From NCBI GenBank assembly GCA_004796425.1, contig QZLB01000097.1, positions 1-64,000 of the forward strand: a stretch of DNA of 64,000 nucleotides. Direction: 5' to 3'. Origin of the DNA: Desulfobulbaceae bacterium (GTDB taxonomy: Bacteria > Desulfobacterota > Desulfobulbia > Desulfobulbales > Desulfocapsaceae). A model generated the notes under the pieces. That model saw only the letters and a list, made by a program, of their open reading frames with translations, was not told where the DNA came from and made no database searches. How positions within the stretch are numbered: the first letter of the stretch is position 1; each line of letters begins with the position of its first letter. Below, in pieces: positions 27,120-36,679 of this stretch. The position numbers and the translations under genes were made by a program.

Positions 27120-27854
27120 ATGAAGAAAAAACAGATCGTCAGGGTGAGTGGGGTAACAAAAAATTTCGATCTCGGAAAGATTGTCGTTGAGGTCCTCAAA
27201 GGCATTGATCTTGAGATTGAGACAGGAAAGTACCTTTCTATTATGGGTCCCTCCGGCTCAGGTAAGTCTACACTTTTTAATATGATCGGAGGACTCGACA
27301 AACCGACATCGGGCAAAGTTTTCATCGATGAAGTAGATATTGCCCAACTTGACGCCTATGAGCTCGCCTGGCTTCGCTGTAGAAAAATCGGCTATATCTT
27401 CCAGACCTTTAATTTGATACCGGTCATGACTGCGCTGGAAAACGTAACCCTGCCCATGACTTTTGCAGGCTTGAGTAATGACGACGCGGTTGAACGAGGC
27501 ATGGAGCTTCTTTTTCAAGTCGGTCTCGAAGGGCGACACTCACATAAGCCTTCGGAGCTCTCTGGTGGGCAACAGCAGCGTGTTGCGGTGGCCCGGGCTC
27601 TGGCCAATACTCCGGCGATTATCCTGGCGGATGAACCAACAGGAAACCTTGATCTGACCACCGGCGAAGATATTATCAACCTGCTCAAAGAACTGAGCAG
27701 AGAACGAGGGGTAACCGTTATATCAGCAACCCATGATTACAAAATGCTCAATGTATCTGATCAGGTGGTATGGATTAGAGACGGCCGGGTTGACAAAATA
27801 CAGGATCGTTCCGACCTGGATATCAAGACAGGCGGCCTTACCGAGGAACGCTAA
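27120..27854 (+). CDS. ABC transporter ATPase, LolD/MacB type
   Basis: This 244-residue ATPase has Walker A GPSGSGKST (43-51), Q-loop YIFQTFNLIPVMTALENV, signature LSGGQQQRVAVARA (147-160), Walker B IILADEPTGNLD (167-178) and the H-loop in SATHDYKM. The FNLIPVMTALENV segment is characteristic of ATPases working with FtsX-type permeases (LolD, MacB, FtsE). Such pumps do mechanical work across the periplasm rather than classic transmembrane transport. It is placed exactly between the two FtsX-type permeases, two bases before the larger one. A heterodimeric complex with both is inferred. Confidence 0.95.
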   Translation: MKKKQIVRVSGVTKNFDLGKIVVEVLKGIDLEIETGKYLSIMGPSGSGKSTLFNMIGGLDKPTSGKVFIDEVDIAQLDAYELAWLRCRKIGYIFQTFNLIPVMTALENVTLPMTFAGLSNDDAVERGMELLFQVGLEGRHSHKPSELSGGQQQRVAVARALANTPAIILADEPTGNLDLTTGEDIINLLKELSRERGVTVISATHDYKMLNVSDQVVWIRDGRVDKIQDRSDLDIKTGGLTEER

Positions 27855-27856
27855 TT

Positions 27857-30800
27857 GTGCAGCCCATGACCATGTGCAAGAGACCAGTCTTTCTAACACT
27901 GCTGTTTTTCTGCCTGAGCATTTACAACTCAGGCGGGCTGAGTAGTGCACATGCCGAGGATCAACTCCCTTTTGAAGTCATCGAACAACTGGCAGCATTG
28001 AAAGATCGTTCCATCGGGACGGAGGGTAACGCTCAGGCTGCAGATTATATCAGCTCATATTTCACATCGCTGGGGCTTGAGCCTCAAGATTACCTGTTTC
28101 AAGTACCTACCAGAAAAGTAATCAATGCCCATATTTCAATAGCAGAGAAAAAGGGTGCACTTAAGCCACTGTTTAATAACGCTGTAACACCTCAATCGAC
28201 CGGTCTCTCTGGGCTGACAGGCCCACTTTATTTTGTGGGTGACGGAAACCTTAGCGATCTGGATGGCAAACTCATCGAAGGTTCCATCTTGGTGATGAAT
28301 TTCAACTCCGGACGACAATGGCTCACCGCCGCCTCCCTCGGGGCACAAGCCGTCATTTTCGTAGACCATGGTCATACCAGATCAAATGCGTTTTTCATTG
28401 AGAAAGAAGAGCTCTCCCCACTTCAGTTTCCCTGTTTCTGGATGACATCAAAAGAGGCTGAGCTGCTGTTCGGCCCCCTGTCGAGCAAAAATGGATTGAT
28501 CAGCAACCAGGTTGAGATCCTTTCTTCCGTCGTCTGGGAAACGGTCACCAGCAAAAACATCTATTGTTTGATCAAGGGTAGCGATCCACAACTCAGCGAA
28601 AAGTTGCTGATTATTGAAGCGTTCTACGATTCAACCAGATATGTGGAAGGCTCAGCACCCGGTGCCGATGAAGCGGTCTCCATCAGCAATCTATTGGGGC
28701 TTGCCCACTACTTCTCAAACAATCCACCCAAACGGTCAGTACTGCTCATTGCCACCAATGGCCACGCCCAGGCGCTGCACGGTATGCGCGACGTGATCTG
28801 GAGCTTACAGGAGCGGAGCAAAGTTTTACGGGACTATCGAAAAGAGCTGAGAAACACGATAAAGGCAGCAAAAAAGCGCATTGCAACGCTTACCTCGCTC
28901 TCCTTCCCGCTGGTCCCTGATCCAGATCGAGATCTTATCATTTCCAGTGCCATCATGGACGATCTGAAGATGGAGGTAGATCGTATTTCCCGGGTACTGA
29001 TGAAACTCAGGCTTGAGAAAGATGCAAGCTCGGCAAACAAATCGCTCATCACGGAGCTTGCCGACCAACGATTCACTCTGCGTAAACTCAGTTGGAGAGA
29101 ACAATTCAACGAGATGCCCGATGATGAGCGTACCTATTTCAAAAAGATAATATCACAAGCACTGATCACCCTTGAAAACCGGATCATAGACAATACCAGG
29201 GAGTTGGAGTCGCTGGAATCAGCGATGGATTTCAGGCAATTGTGCAGGGATTTTACCATTGATGCAGTACTTTCACTTCACCTGTCAAGTCACGGCGAGG
29301 GGATTGGCGGATTTCATCGTGGTTGGCTCTATCGGCTCAGATCCCGAATCAATCGAACCGGTATATTCAGTACCATCGGCCAGGTTTTTAGCGATGCGGC
29401 AGCCCAACTACCCACAACCGAAATCGTCGAATATATTGACACCCTTCGCCCCTCCCGACTCAGAAGCTGGGATTCCTATTTTATTGACAAACCTTTTCTC
29501 GGTGGTGAAATCAGTTCCCTGGCGGGCTACATCGGCGTCAGCCTGGTAACCGTTGGAGATGGCCGTACTCGCTGGGGCACACCGTGGGATACCGTAGAAC
29601 ACCTTGATAAACCGTACCTGGAAGCACAATATCAATTACTTCGATCGATGGTCTCGGCCACCGCCGATGCACCTGCGCTGCATGCTGATCTCTTTCCCCG
29701 CAATGGGTTCTCAAGCGTACGCGGCACCAGCAACTTGCTACTCCAGGGTGAGTTATTCGCCGACTATCCTGCAGAGCAGACGATCCTGCTCTCCTACCAG
29801 GGAATAGCCAAGCTCTATTCTTCAGTCAACAGCAATGGTACCTTTTTGTATAAAGGGATCGCCGACTCTAAAAACGTTCTGGATAAATTGATTATCGAAG
29901 GCTATCGGTTTGACCCTGTAAGCGGTGAGATCATCTGGGCTATCGATAAAAAAGAGACGGGCAAAACCAGTTATCGTGTAAAAATGTTGCGCCGAGCTAT
30001 GAAAACCCGATTGATTATGTTTGCCTGTAATCAAACCACCGTCTTTGATCTACTTGAGCCGCGGAGCCTCGATTATATGACCAAACTCTACCTCTTTGAC
30101 GGTAGAAGAGATGCGCCACCACAACGTTACTGGTACAGCAGAATCGATACCCGCCAATCGAATATCTCCTCGATCTATCTGGAACCGGGTTCCTGGTTGA
30201 AACTCACCCTCTCAGATAACGTTATAACCAGAAAGTTGATCCTCTCAAACGGTAACAAAAAAGTACCACTGGGCTTTGGATATCCGGTTGAAGAGTATCC
30301 CGCAATCATCCATACCGCATACCGTTCTGCCATGGATGCTTGGACTCTGCTGCTGCCGCGCATTGAGAATCTGGAATCGCATGGTATTTTCGATGAACGA
30401 ATCAACAACTTGAAAAACAGAGGACTCTCAGCACTGAACACAAGTACACAGCAACTCAAGGAGCTTAACTACACCGCTTTCAGAGAGCAGGCATCAGCTT
30501 CCCTGGCCCTGGCTGCCCGGGTTTATACTCAGATTGAAAAAACCCAGAAAGATGTATTGTTCGGAGTGCTATTTTATATTGCGCTTTTTGTCCCTTTTGC
30601 CTTCTGTATGGAACGATTTCTTTTCAGCTATGCCAACATCTATAAAAGAATTGTCGCATTTTCACTGATACTGACCAGTCTGATTCTGGTGATATATAAC
30701 GTCCACCCTGCCTTTGATCTGGCCTATAGTCCCATGGTGGTGATTCTGGCCTTTTTCATCATTGGTTTATCCCTGCTGGTCACCCTGATCATTTTCTTTC

Positions 30801-32692
30801 GTTTTGAAGAGGAGATGATCCTGTTGCAACGACACGCCAGCCAGATGAGTGCCGCAGAAATAAGCCGTTGGAAAGCATTTGTTGCTGCATTTTTCCTCGG
30901 GGTATCAAATTTGAGACGCCGGAGGATGCGCACCATACTCACCTGCACCACCTTGATCATCCTGACTTTTACCATCATGAGTTTCACCACGGTGAAATCG
31001 AACCAGCAGGAAAACAGGATGTTCTTCAATGATGAGACACCCTACCAGGGACTGCTCCTAAAGAAACTGAGCTGGAAGTCGATGCCCCCCCAGGCCGCCG
31101 CTATCCTTGAAGGAAGTATGGAATCAATCAGTTCACCGGCACAACGAGTGTGGCTTGAGGCCTCTGATGTAACACGAAGTGTTCATGTCCCCCTTCGCTA
31201 TCAGGGCAACAATTTTGTGCTTAATGGCCTCATTGGCCTCGGCTATCAGGAAGCGGACGTCACCGGTCTCGACCAGATCTTGAGCCGTGGCAGATGGTTT
31301 AAACCAACTGATCACCAGGCGATCATTCTGTCTGATAGAGCCGCGACCACCTTACAACTGGATTTCTCTGAAACACCCGTCATCGACCTTTTTGGTACAC
31401 CGTTCACGGTGATTGGCACCTTTTCTGGAGAACTCCTTGATCGCACCTTTGATCTTGATGGCGAGCCTCTTACACCAGTAATTTTCCCCGATGAAATGCA
31501 GCAGAATATGAGTGATGCAGAATTTGAAGCACTTGAGTCGGGAGAGGATGTCAGAAATTTGCAGTCCAGGTATTCCCATATCCCGGGAGGCTCAACTGCC
31601 ATTATTCCTGCGCCCACCTTGCTGGCCATGGGGGGCGAGCTGAAAAATATCGCTCTGAGATCAAATGATGAACTGCCACCTGCCAAAATTGCCTCCACCC
31701 TTGTTGATCGATTCAGTTTAGCAATTTTTGCGGGTGACCAGGATGGTGTCTGGCTCTACAACCTCAGTGATACCATGGCATACTCCGGTGTACCCAACAT
31801 CATCATCCCCTTGCTTATCTCGATTCTGATTGTTTTGAATACCATGATCAGTTCCGTCTATGAGCGAAAGAACGAGATTGGTATCTATACCTCTGTTGGC
31901 CTGGCACCATCGCATGTGTCGTTTCTCTTCGTCGCCGAAGCAATGGCCCTGGCAGTTATTTCCGTGGTGCTCGGTTACCTGGTTGCCCAGGTTTCCGCAG
32001 CGCTGCTCTCTGACACTCGCTATTGGGAAGGAATTACCGTCAATTACTCTTCACTTGCCGGCGTTGCCGCAATGCTTCTGGTAATCGGAGTCGTCTTGAT
32101 TTCAGTAATTTACCCTTCGAGAGTTGCCGCTCGGATTGCCATCCCCGACGTCAAACGTTCCTTTAAGTTGCCGGAGCCGGTCAACGACCAGGTAACTGTT
32201 ATGTTGCCGTTTTTCATGAAATATGAAGAACACAGCTCCATCGGTGGGTACCTCCACACCTTCTTCAGTGGCCACCAAGACATTTCCCATGGCAGGTTTT
32301 CCACCGGATTTATCGACCTGCTTCACACCTGTGCCACTGTTGATGAAATTGGCCAGGCTATTAAGAGCTCTGCAGACCCGTGCGCCTACCACTGTGTTCA
32401 TCTAAGATCACGAGTCTGGCTCTCACCATTCGATTTTGGCATCATGCAGTTGATCGACATCCAATTCTGCCCTGCTCGAGATAATCTGGAGTTTCTGGAG
32501 ATCAAGATCTCAATTAAAAGAGAGTCGGGAGAAAAAAGCCAATGGCAACGAATTAACAAATTGTTTATTCACGAATTAAGAAAACAGCTGCTGATCTGGC
32601 GATCCCTCGATGCTGGCCAGCATGAAGCGTATGCTCAACATTTTCAATCTATTTCAGAAGCACCATTAACACCGCAAAGTACAAATGACTAA
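27857..32692 (+). CDS. Giant fusion: degenerate M28 peptidase domain plus FtsX-type ABC permease
   Basis: The 1611 residues run in this order: signal peptide (1-33), PA-like domain (115-205), M28 peptidase fold (240-310 and 460-600) interrupted by a helical insert (315-450), beta-rich domain (605-800), coiled coil (830-895), three membrane helices (900-985), an FtsX core with helix at 1023-1045, periplasmic MacB_PCD-like part (1050-1310) and three helices (1312-1425), and a cytoplasmic tail (1430-1611). The zinc ligands of M28 are lost: the first His is F256, the EE pair is H303-A304, and the last His is G574, so it should bind rather than cut peptides. VYERKNEIGIYTSVGLAPSHV is the coupling helix. 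GTG at 27857 follows GAGG at 10 bases; ATG 27866 is an alternative. Confidence 0.85.
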   Translation: MQPMTMCKRPVFLTLLFFCLSIYNSGGLSSAHAEDQLPFEVIEQLAALKDRSIGTEGNAQAADYISSYFTSLGLEPQDYLFQVPTRKVINAHISIAEKKGALKPLFNNAVTPQSTGLSGLTGPLYFVGDGNLSDLDGKLIEGSILVMNFNSGRQWLTAASLGAQAVIFVDHGHTRSNAFFIEKEELSPLQFPCFWMTSKEAELLFGPLSSKNGLISNQVEILSSVVWETVTSKNIYCLIKGSDPQLSEKLLIIEAFYDSTRYVEGSAPGADEAVSISNLLGLAHYFSNNPPKRSVLLIATNGHAQALHGMRDVIWSLQERSKVLRDYRKELRNTIKAAKKRIATLTSLSFPLVPDPDRDLIISSAIMDDLKMEVDRISRVLMKLRLEKDASSANKSLITELADQRFTLRKLSWREQFNEMPDDERTYFKKIISQALITLENRIIDNTRELESLESAMDFRQLCRDFTIDAVLSLHLSSHGEGIGGFHRGWLYRLRSRINRTGIFSTIGQVFSDAAAQLPTTEIVEYIDTLRPSRLRSWDSYFIDKPFLGGEISSLAGYIGVSLVTVGDGRTRWGTPWDTVEHLDKPYLEAQYQLLRSMVSATADAPALHADLFPRNGFSSVRGTSNLLLQGELFADYPAEQTILLSYQGIAKLYSSVNSNGTFLYKGIADSKNVLDKLIIEGYRFDPVSGEIIWAIDKKETGKTSYRVKMLRRAMKTRLIMFACNQTTVFDLLEPRSLDYMTKLYLFDGRRDAPPQRYWYSRIDTRQSNISSIYLEPGSWLKLTLSDNVITRKLILSNGNKKVPLGFGYPVEEYPAIIHTAYRSAMDAWTLLLPRIENLESHGIFDERINNLKNRGLSALNTSTQQLKELNYTAFREQASASLALAARVYTQIEKTQKDVLFGVLFYIALFVPFAFCMERFLFSYANIYKRIVAFSLILTSLILVIYNVHPAFDLAYSPMVVILAFFIIGLSLLVTLIIFFRFEEEMILLQRHASQMSAAEISRWKAFVAAFFLGVSNLRRRRMRTILTCTTLIILTFTIMSFTTVKSNQQENRMFFNDETPYQGLLLKKLSWKSMPPQAAAILEGSMESISSPAQRVWLEASDVTRSVHVPLRYQGNNFVLNGLIGLGYQEADVTGLDQILSRGRWFKPTDHQAIILSDRAATTLQLDFSETPVIDLFGTPFTVIGTFSGELLDRTFDLDGEPLTPVIFPDEMQQNMSDAEFEALESGEDVRNLQSRYSHIPGGSTAIIPAPTLLAMGGELKNIALRSNDELPPAKIASTLVDRFSLAIFAGDQDGVWLYNLSDTMAYSGVPNIIIPLLISILIVLNTMISSVYERKNEIGIYTSVGLAPSHVSFLFVAEAMALAVISVVLGYLVAQVSAALLSDTRYWEGITVNYSSLAGVAAMLLVIGVVLISVIYPSRVAARIAIPDVKRSFKLPEPVNDQVTVMLPFFMKYEEHSSIGGYLHTFFSGHQDISHGRFSTGFIDLLHTCATVDEIGQAIKSSADPCAYHCVHLRSRVWLSPFDFGIMQLIDIQFCPARDNLEFLEIKISIKRESGEKSQWQRINKLFIHELRKQLLIWRSLDAGQHEAYAQHFQSISEAPLTPQSTND

Positions 32693-34685
32693 GACAGCAC
32701 ATCAGGTCAATCGCTCAATTCGTTTACGAGCCCCCATACTGGGGTTGCTTCTGTCCTGCTGGATTTGCCTGGTTACACCGCTGAACAATATCTACCATAA
32801 GTCAACCCCGCTGGGTGGCGGGCACTTTCCCCTGGCACCTTTTTTCATTTTTTTCATTCTGGCAATTCTCATTTCGCTGCTCGCCTGGCTGTTCAGAAGA
32901 AGAGTTCTGCTCTCCGGCTCTGAACTATTGCTGATCTGGATACAGATGGTGATCGGCTCGGGGATCGCCTATACCGGCTTTGCCCGCACCTTTCTGATCA
33001 ACTTGACCGCTCCGATCCATTTTGCCACCGTATCAAACCAGTGGGAAGGCCAATTTCTCCCTTTGCTTCCCGCCCGGTTAATGCCCGATTCAAATGAGGC
33101 AATCACCCTGCTTTACAACGGAATACCTGGCGGCAGATCCATGGGCTGGCTTGAAACCCTGCAAGCCATCCCCTGGTCACCCTGGGTTACCCCACTTCTA
33201 CAGTGGGCACTCTTCCTTGGCGTCTCATACTTTTTGATGATCTGCATTATTAATCTGCTCTCACGTCAGTGGATACTCAACGAGCGGCTCAATTTTCCGT
33301 TATTAAAAGTCCCGCAGCTCATTGGCGAAGCGATTGATACCGGAGGAATCCGCGGATTTCTGGGCAACCGTTTCCTGCTGGTCGGGTTGGCGATACCGCT
33401 CTGTCTTCACCTGATGAATGGATTGAATCTTTACTATCCTTCCATTCCCCATCTCCCAACCGTAATTCTTGCCGGATCATATTTCCCCAAAGAGGGGTTC
33501 CTCTCCGGTTTTTACAAGTTGAAGATCTACCTCTACCCCGCGTTCATCGGTTTTGCCTTTCTAGCCTCCCGACAGATCTCATTTTCGTTCTGGTTCTTTT
33601 TTCTATTGGGGGGACTGGTTTATGGCACTATGAACATGCTGGGGTACACAATACCGGCTTCTGAACTGGGTATTACCTTTGGTCCAACACTTACCAAGCC
33701 AGAAGAAATGCAGATGATCGGCGCCTATGGTGTATTTTTCTTTTTTCTCATCTGGCTGGCCCGACATCATCTCACTGATGTTACCAAACAATCGTTTCTG
33801 ATGGCGCCGCCGGGTGACAAAAATCCCGTCGAATGGTTCGATGTGCGCATTTCATTCTGGGGCACCGTCGCCGGAGCCCTGCTACTTGCAGGCTGGTTCA
33901 ATTACCAGGGGGTGAGCTGGACCACGGCCCTGCTATTGGTCGCTTCATTTTTTATGATATCGGTGGTCGTAACCAGAATTATCTGTCAGGGAGGACTTGC
34001 CTATTTCACCCTGACCGCCGCACCCATGGATGGTATTTCAAGTTTGTTCGGCACCAAATTCCTTGGCGGCACCAACGGTTTACTCGGTGCCATGAGCCAA
34101 AAAGTACTGTTCGTCGATTTCCGGGAATCTCTGATGCCGTCCCTGCTCCATAGCAAAAGTGTCACCGCGAAAAACCATAATGTTCTCCTGGTGGTATCAG
34201 CCTTGGCTCTAACCATTGGCTTTGCGGTGATCAGCTCTCTGGTCGCAATGATGGCCCTCTGTTATCGGTTCGGCATTAGAGAGCTTGACCTGGAATGGGC
34301 TTCACGCACCACGCTGAACGTCTATGAGAACGCCTACCGGCTGGTCACCAACCCGGTACCGTCAGGTGACTGGGTACACACCTTTATTATTGTCGGTGTG
34401 GTGGTGATGATTGTCCTTGTGCTCTGTTATCAGCGACTGTACTGGTGGCCTCTCCATCCAATTGGTTACCTGACGGCTTACAGTTCAGCAATGCGGATTC
34501 TCTGGGTGAGCTTCTTTTTCGGTTGGTTATTCAATACGCTCTGTATGAAGTACGGAGGGGTACAGTTATTTAGAAAGATGCAATTGTTTTTTATCGGCAT
34601 GATCATCGGGGATTTCCTGATGGGAGGAATATGGGCAATTATCGGCCAGTATACTTACACCAGTTATATGGTATTGCCAGACTGA
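32685..34685 (+). CDS. Large polytopic membrane protein, DUF6785-like
   Basis: This 666-residue protein is extremely hydrophobic, with more than a dozen predicted helices. RQWILNERLNFPLLKVPQLI at about residue 190 resembles the W...ER(L)xFPL motif of DUF6785/DUF6784 membrane proteins, mostly known from planctomycetes and not characterised. These are distantly similar to oligopeptide (OPT) transporters. The start overlaps the giant permease gene by eight bases, indicating translational coupling. The next gene, another polytopic protein of equal size, starts seven bases after its stop. Transport of a peptide- or lipid-like substrate is possible but not shown. Confidence 0.75.
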   Translation: MTKTAHQVNRSIRLRAPILGLLLSCWICLVTPLNNIYHKSTPLGGGHFPLAPFFIFFILAILISLLAWLFRRRVLLSGSELLLIWIQMVIGSGIAYTGFARTFLINLTAPIHFATVSNQWEGQFLPLLPARLMPDSNEAITLLYNGIPGGRSMGWLETLQAIPWSPWVTPLLQWALFLGVSYFLMICIINLLSRQWILNERLNFPLLKVPQLIGEAIDTGGIRGFLGNRFLLVGLAIPLCLHLMNGLNLYYPSIPHLPTVILAGSYFPKEGFLSGFYKLKIYLYPAFIGFAFLASRQISFSFWFFFLLGGLVYGTMNMLGYTIPASELGITFGPTLTKPEEMQMIGAYGVFFFFLIWLARHHLTDVTKQSFLMAPPGDKNPVEWFDVRISFWGTVAGALLLAGWFNYQGVSWTTALLLVASFFMISVVVTRIICQGGLAYFTLTAAPMDGISSLFGTKFLGGTNGLLGAMSQKVLFVDFRESLMPSLLHSKSVTAKNHNVLLVVSALALTIGFAVISSLVAMMALCYRFGIRELDLEWASRTTLNVYENAYRLVTNPVPSGDWVHTFIIVGVVVMIVLVLCYQRLYWWPLHPIGYLTAYSSAMRILWVSFFFGWLFNTLCMKYGGVQLFRKMQLFFIGMIIGDFLMGGIWAIIGQYTYTSYMVLPD

Positions 34686-34692
34686 TACGATT

Positions 34693-36651
34693 ATGTACGA
34701 CGACAAGGAACTAAAAGAATATCGGGATCTGCTCCCGACTCCTGACCATTTCGAAGAAGGGTTCGACTGGAAAACCATTGTCGGCGCCATTTTTATCGGC
34801 TTCCTGATGATGCCCGGTTCCATGTACCTGCAGTTGGTCATTGGTCAGGGAATCGGACCGGCTGCTCGCTGGGTAACCATTATCCTGTTTGCGGAAATTG
34901 CCAAAAGAGCCCACTCCGATCTAAAGCAGCAGGAAATTTTTCTCCTCTATTACATGGCTGGTGCGGCCCTTGCCTCTCCTTTCTCGGGACTGCTCTGGAA
35001 CCAGTACCTGGTCCAGTCAGACGCCGCTAAAATGTTGGGATTGACCGAATATATTCCAACCTGGGTTGCACCAGGACCTGAATCGATGTCCATGATAGAG
35101 CGGACCTTTTTCCATCGTGACTGGATGATTCCCATCCTGCTCCTGGTGGGTTCACAGATTATTCAACGGATCGATCATTTCGGGTTGGGATATGCGTTGT
35201 ATCGTATTACTTCCGATGTTGAAAAACTGCCCTTCCCCATGGCTCCGGTTGGTGCCCTGGGAACCATGGCGCTGGCTGAATCGGCAGAAGAAAAACAATC
35301 GAGCTGGAAATGGCGGGTCTTTTCAATCGGCGGGGTAGTCGGTCTGGCGTTCGGGGCAATATATGTATTGCTGCCCATTGTGTCGGGGCTGATCTTTACC
35401 GAGCAGATCCGCTTAATTCCGATACCCTGGATTGAATTGACTTCACATACCGAAGATGTCCTCCCGGCGGTAGCCACCGGACTGCAACTCGACCTCGGCC
35501 TGGTCTTTGTCGGTATGGTTCTACCGTTCTGGGCAGTAATCGGCGGTCTGATCGGTTTGATCATCACCATAATCCTGAATCCAATCCTCTACGCCCAGGG
35601 AATTCTCCATCGCTGGCACCCGGGAATGGCCACTGTGGATACGGTCTTTGCCAACAATTTTGACTTTTATATGAGCTTTGGTATCGGGCTGGGTCTGGCC
35701 ATCGGTGTCATCGGCATCTATTCCGTTGTCAAATCTATCAGGCAGTCAACCGCCAATCGAGGAGACTGGAAAGCGTTGTTCAATCCCCCGCCGGGAAGGG
35801 GCGACTTCAATTTTTGGATATCAATTGGCATCTATGTTTTTTCAACGCTTGCCTATGTCGGGCTGTGTGTCTGGCTGGTACCGACATTCCCCTGGATTTT
35901 CTTCCTGGCCTACGGCTTTATTTACACGCCGGTTATCTCTTATATTACCGCCCGGATGGAAGGTATCGCCGGCCAGTTTGTCAGCCTGCCGCTGGTCAGG
36001 GAAGCAAGTTTTATTGCCGGTGCGCGCTTTTTTGGCTACCAGGGTATCGAGATCTGGTATGCACCAATTCCGATCCATAATTATGGAGAGGCAACCGTCC
36101 AGTTCAGACAGATCGAACTTACCGGTACTTCCATCAGGGGGATCATTAAGGCTGAAATTATCGTCTTCCCAATTGTCATGGTGGCCAGTCTGCTGTTTTC
36201 ACAATTTATCTGGCGACTTGCTCCCATTCCCTCTTCGAGCTATCCCTATGCCCAGGAGCTTTGGCATCTCCAGGCCCTCAATACCCTGCTGATGCAGACC
36301 TCGACGCTGGAAGGCAACTCGCTCTTTTATCAGGCACTAAATGGTACCACCGTAATTTCCGGGGTGGGATTTGGTTTGCTGGCCTATGTTGTTTTGAGTT
36401 TTTTCGGCCTCCCGGTGCTGCTCATATACGGGGTGGTTAGAGGGTTGGGCCAATCGACCCCCCATGGTCTCATTCTCGAAGTGTTCGGCGCCCTGCTCGG
36501 GCGGTATTATTTTATTAAAAAATACGGCCCCATGTGGCGCCAGTACGCGCCGGTGCTGCTGGCTGGGTTTTCCTGCGGTATGGGCTTAACCGGTATGTTT
36601 GCCATGGGCTTTGCTCTGATCATGAAATCGTTGAACCATATGGCTTACTGA
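34693..36651 (+). CDS. Large polytopic membrane protein, OPT/DUF6784-like
   Basis: The 652-residue product has about 14-16 hydrophobic segments. DHFGLGYALYRITSDVEKLPFPMAPVGA at about residues 160-185 resembles a region of OPT-family oligopeptide and siderophore transporters and of uncharacterised peptide-transporter-like proteins in planctomycetes. It shares with its upstream neighbour the size, hydrophobicity and an (E)xLxFP motif, so the two may form a heterodimer that arose by duplication. It is packed between that gene and the exporter gene. The substrate is unknown; peptide import or export is an inference from family resemblance. Confidence 0.75.
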   Translation: MYDDKELKEYRDLLPTPDHFEEGFDWKTIVGAIFIGFLMMPGSMYLQLVIGQGIGPAARWVTIILFAEIAKRAHSDLKQQEIFLLYYMAGAALASPFSGLLWNQYLVQSDAAKMLGLTEYIPTWVAPGPESMSMIERTFFHRDWMIPILLLVGSQIIQRIDHFGLGYALYRITSDVEKLPFPMAPVGALGTMALAESAEEKQSSWKWRVFSIGGVVGLAFGAIYVLLPIVSGLIFTEQIRLIPIPWIELTSHTEDVLPAVATGLQLDLGLVFVGMVLPFWAVIGGLIGLIITIILNPILYAQGILHRWHPGMATVDTVFANNFDFYMSFGIGLGLAIGVIGIYSVVKSIRQSTANRGDWKALFNPPPGRGDFNFWISIGIYVFSTLAYVGLCVWLVPTFPWIFFLAYGFIYTPVISYITARMEGIAGQFVSLPLVREASFIAGARFFGYQGIEIWYAPIPIHNYGEATVQFRQIELTGTSIRGIIKAEIIVFPIVMVASLLFSQFIWRLAPIPSSSYPYAQELWHLQALNTLLMQTSTLEGNSLFYQALNGTTVISGVGFGLLAYVVLSFFGLPVLLIYGVVRGLGQSTPHGLILEVFGALLGRYYFIKKYGPMWRQYAPVLLAGFSCGMGLTGMFAMGFALIMKSLNHMAY

Positions 36652-36679
36652 GCGGGACCACAACAGAAAAAAATAGCAA

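Noticed and set aside
27857-32692. Active secreted M28 aminopeptidase
   Set aside because: The zinc ligands expected at residues 256, 303-304 and 574 are replaced, so catalysis is unlikely.
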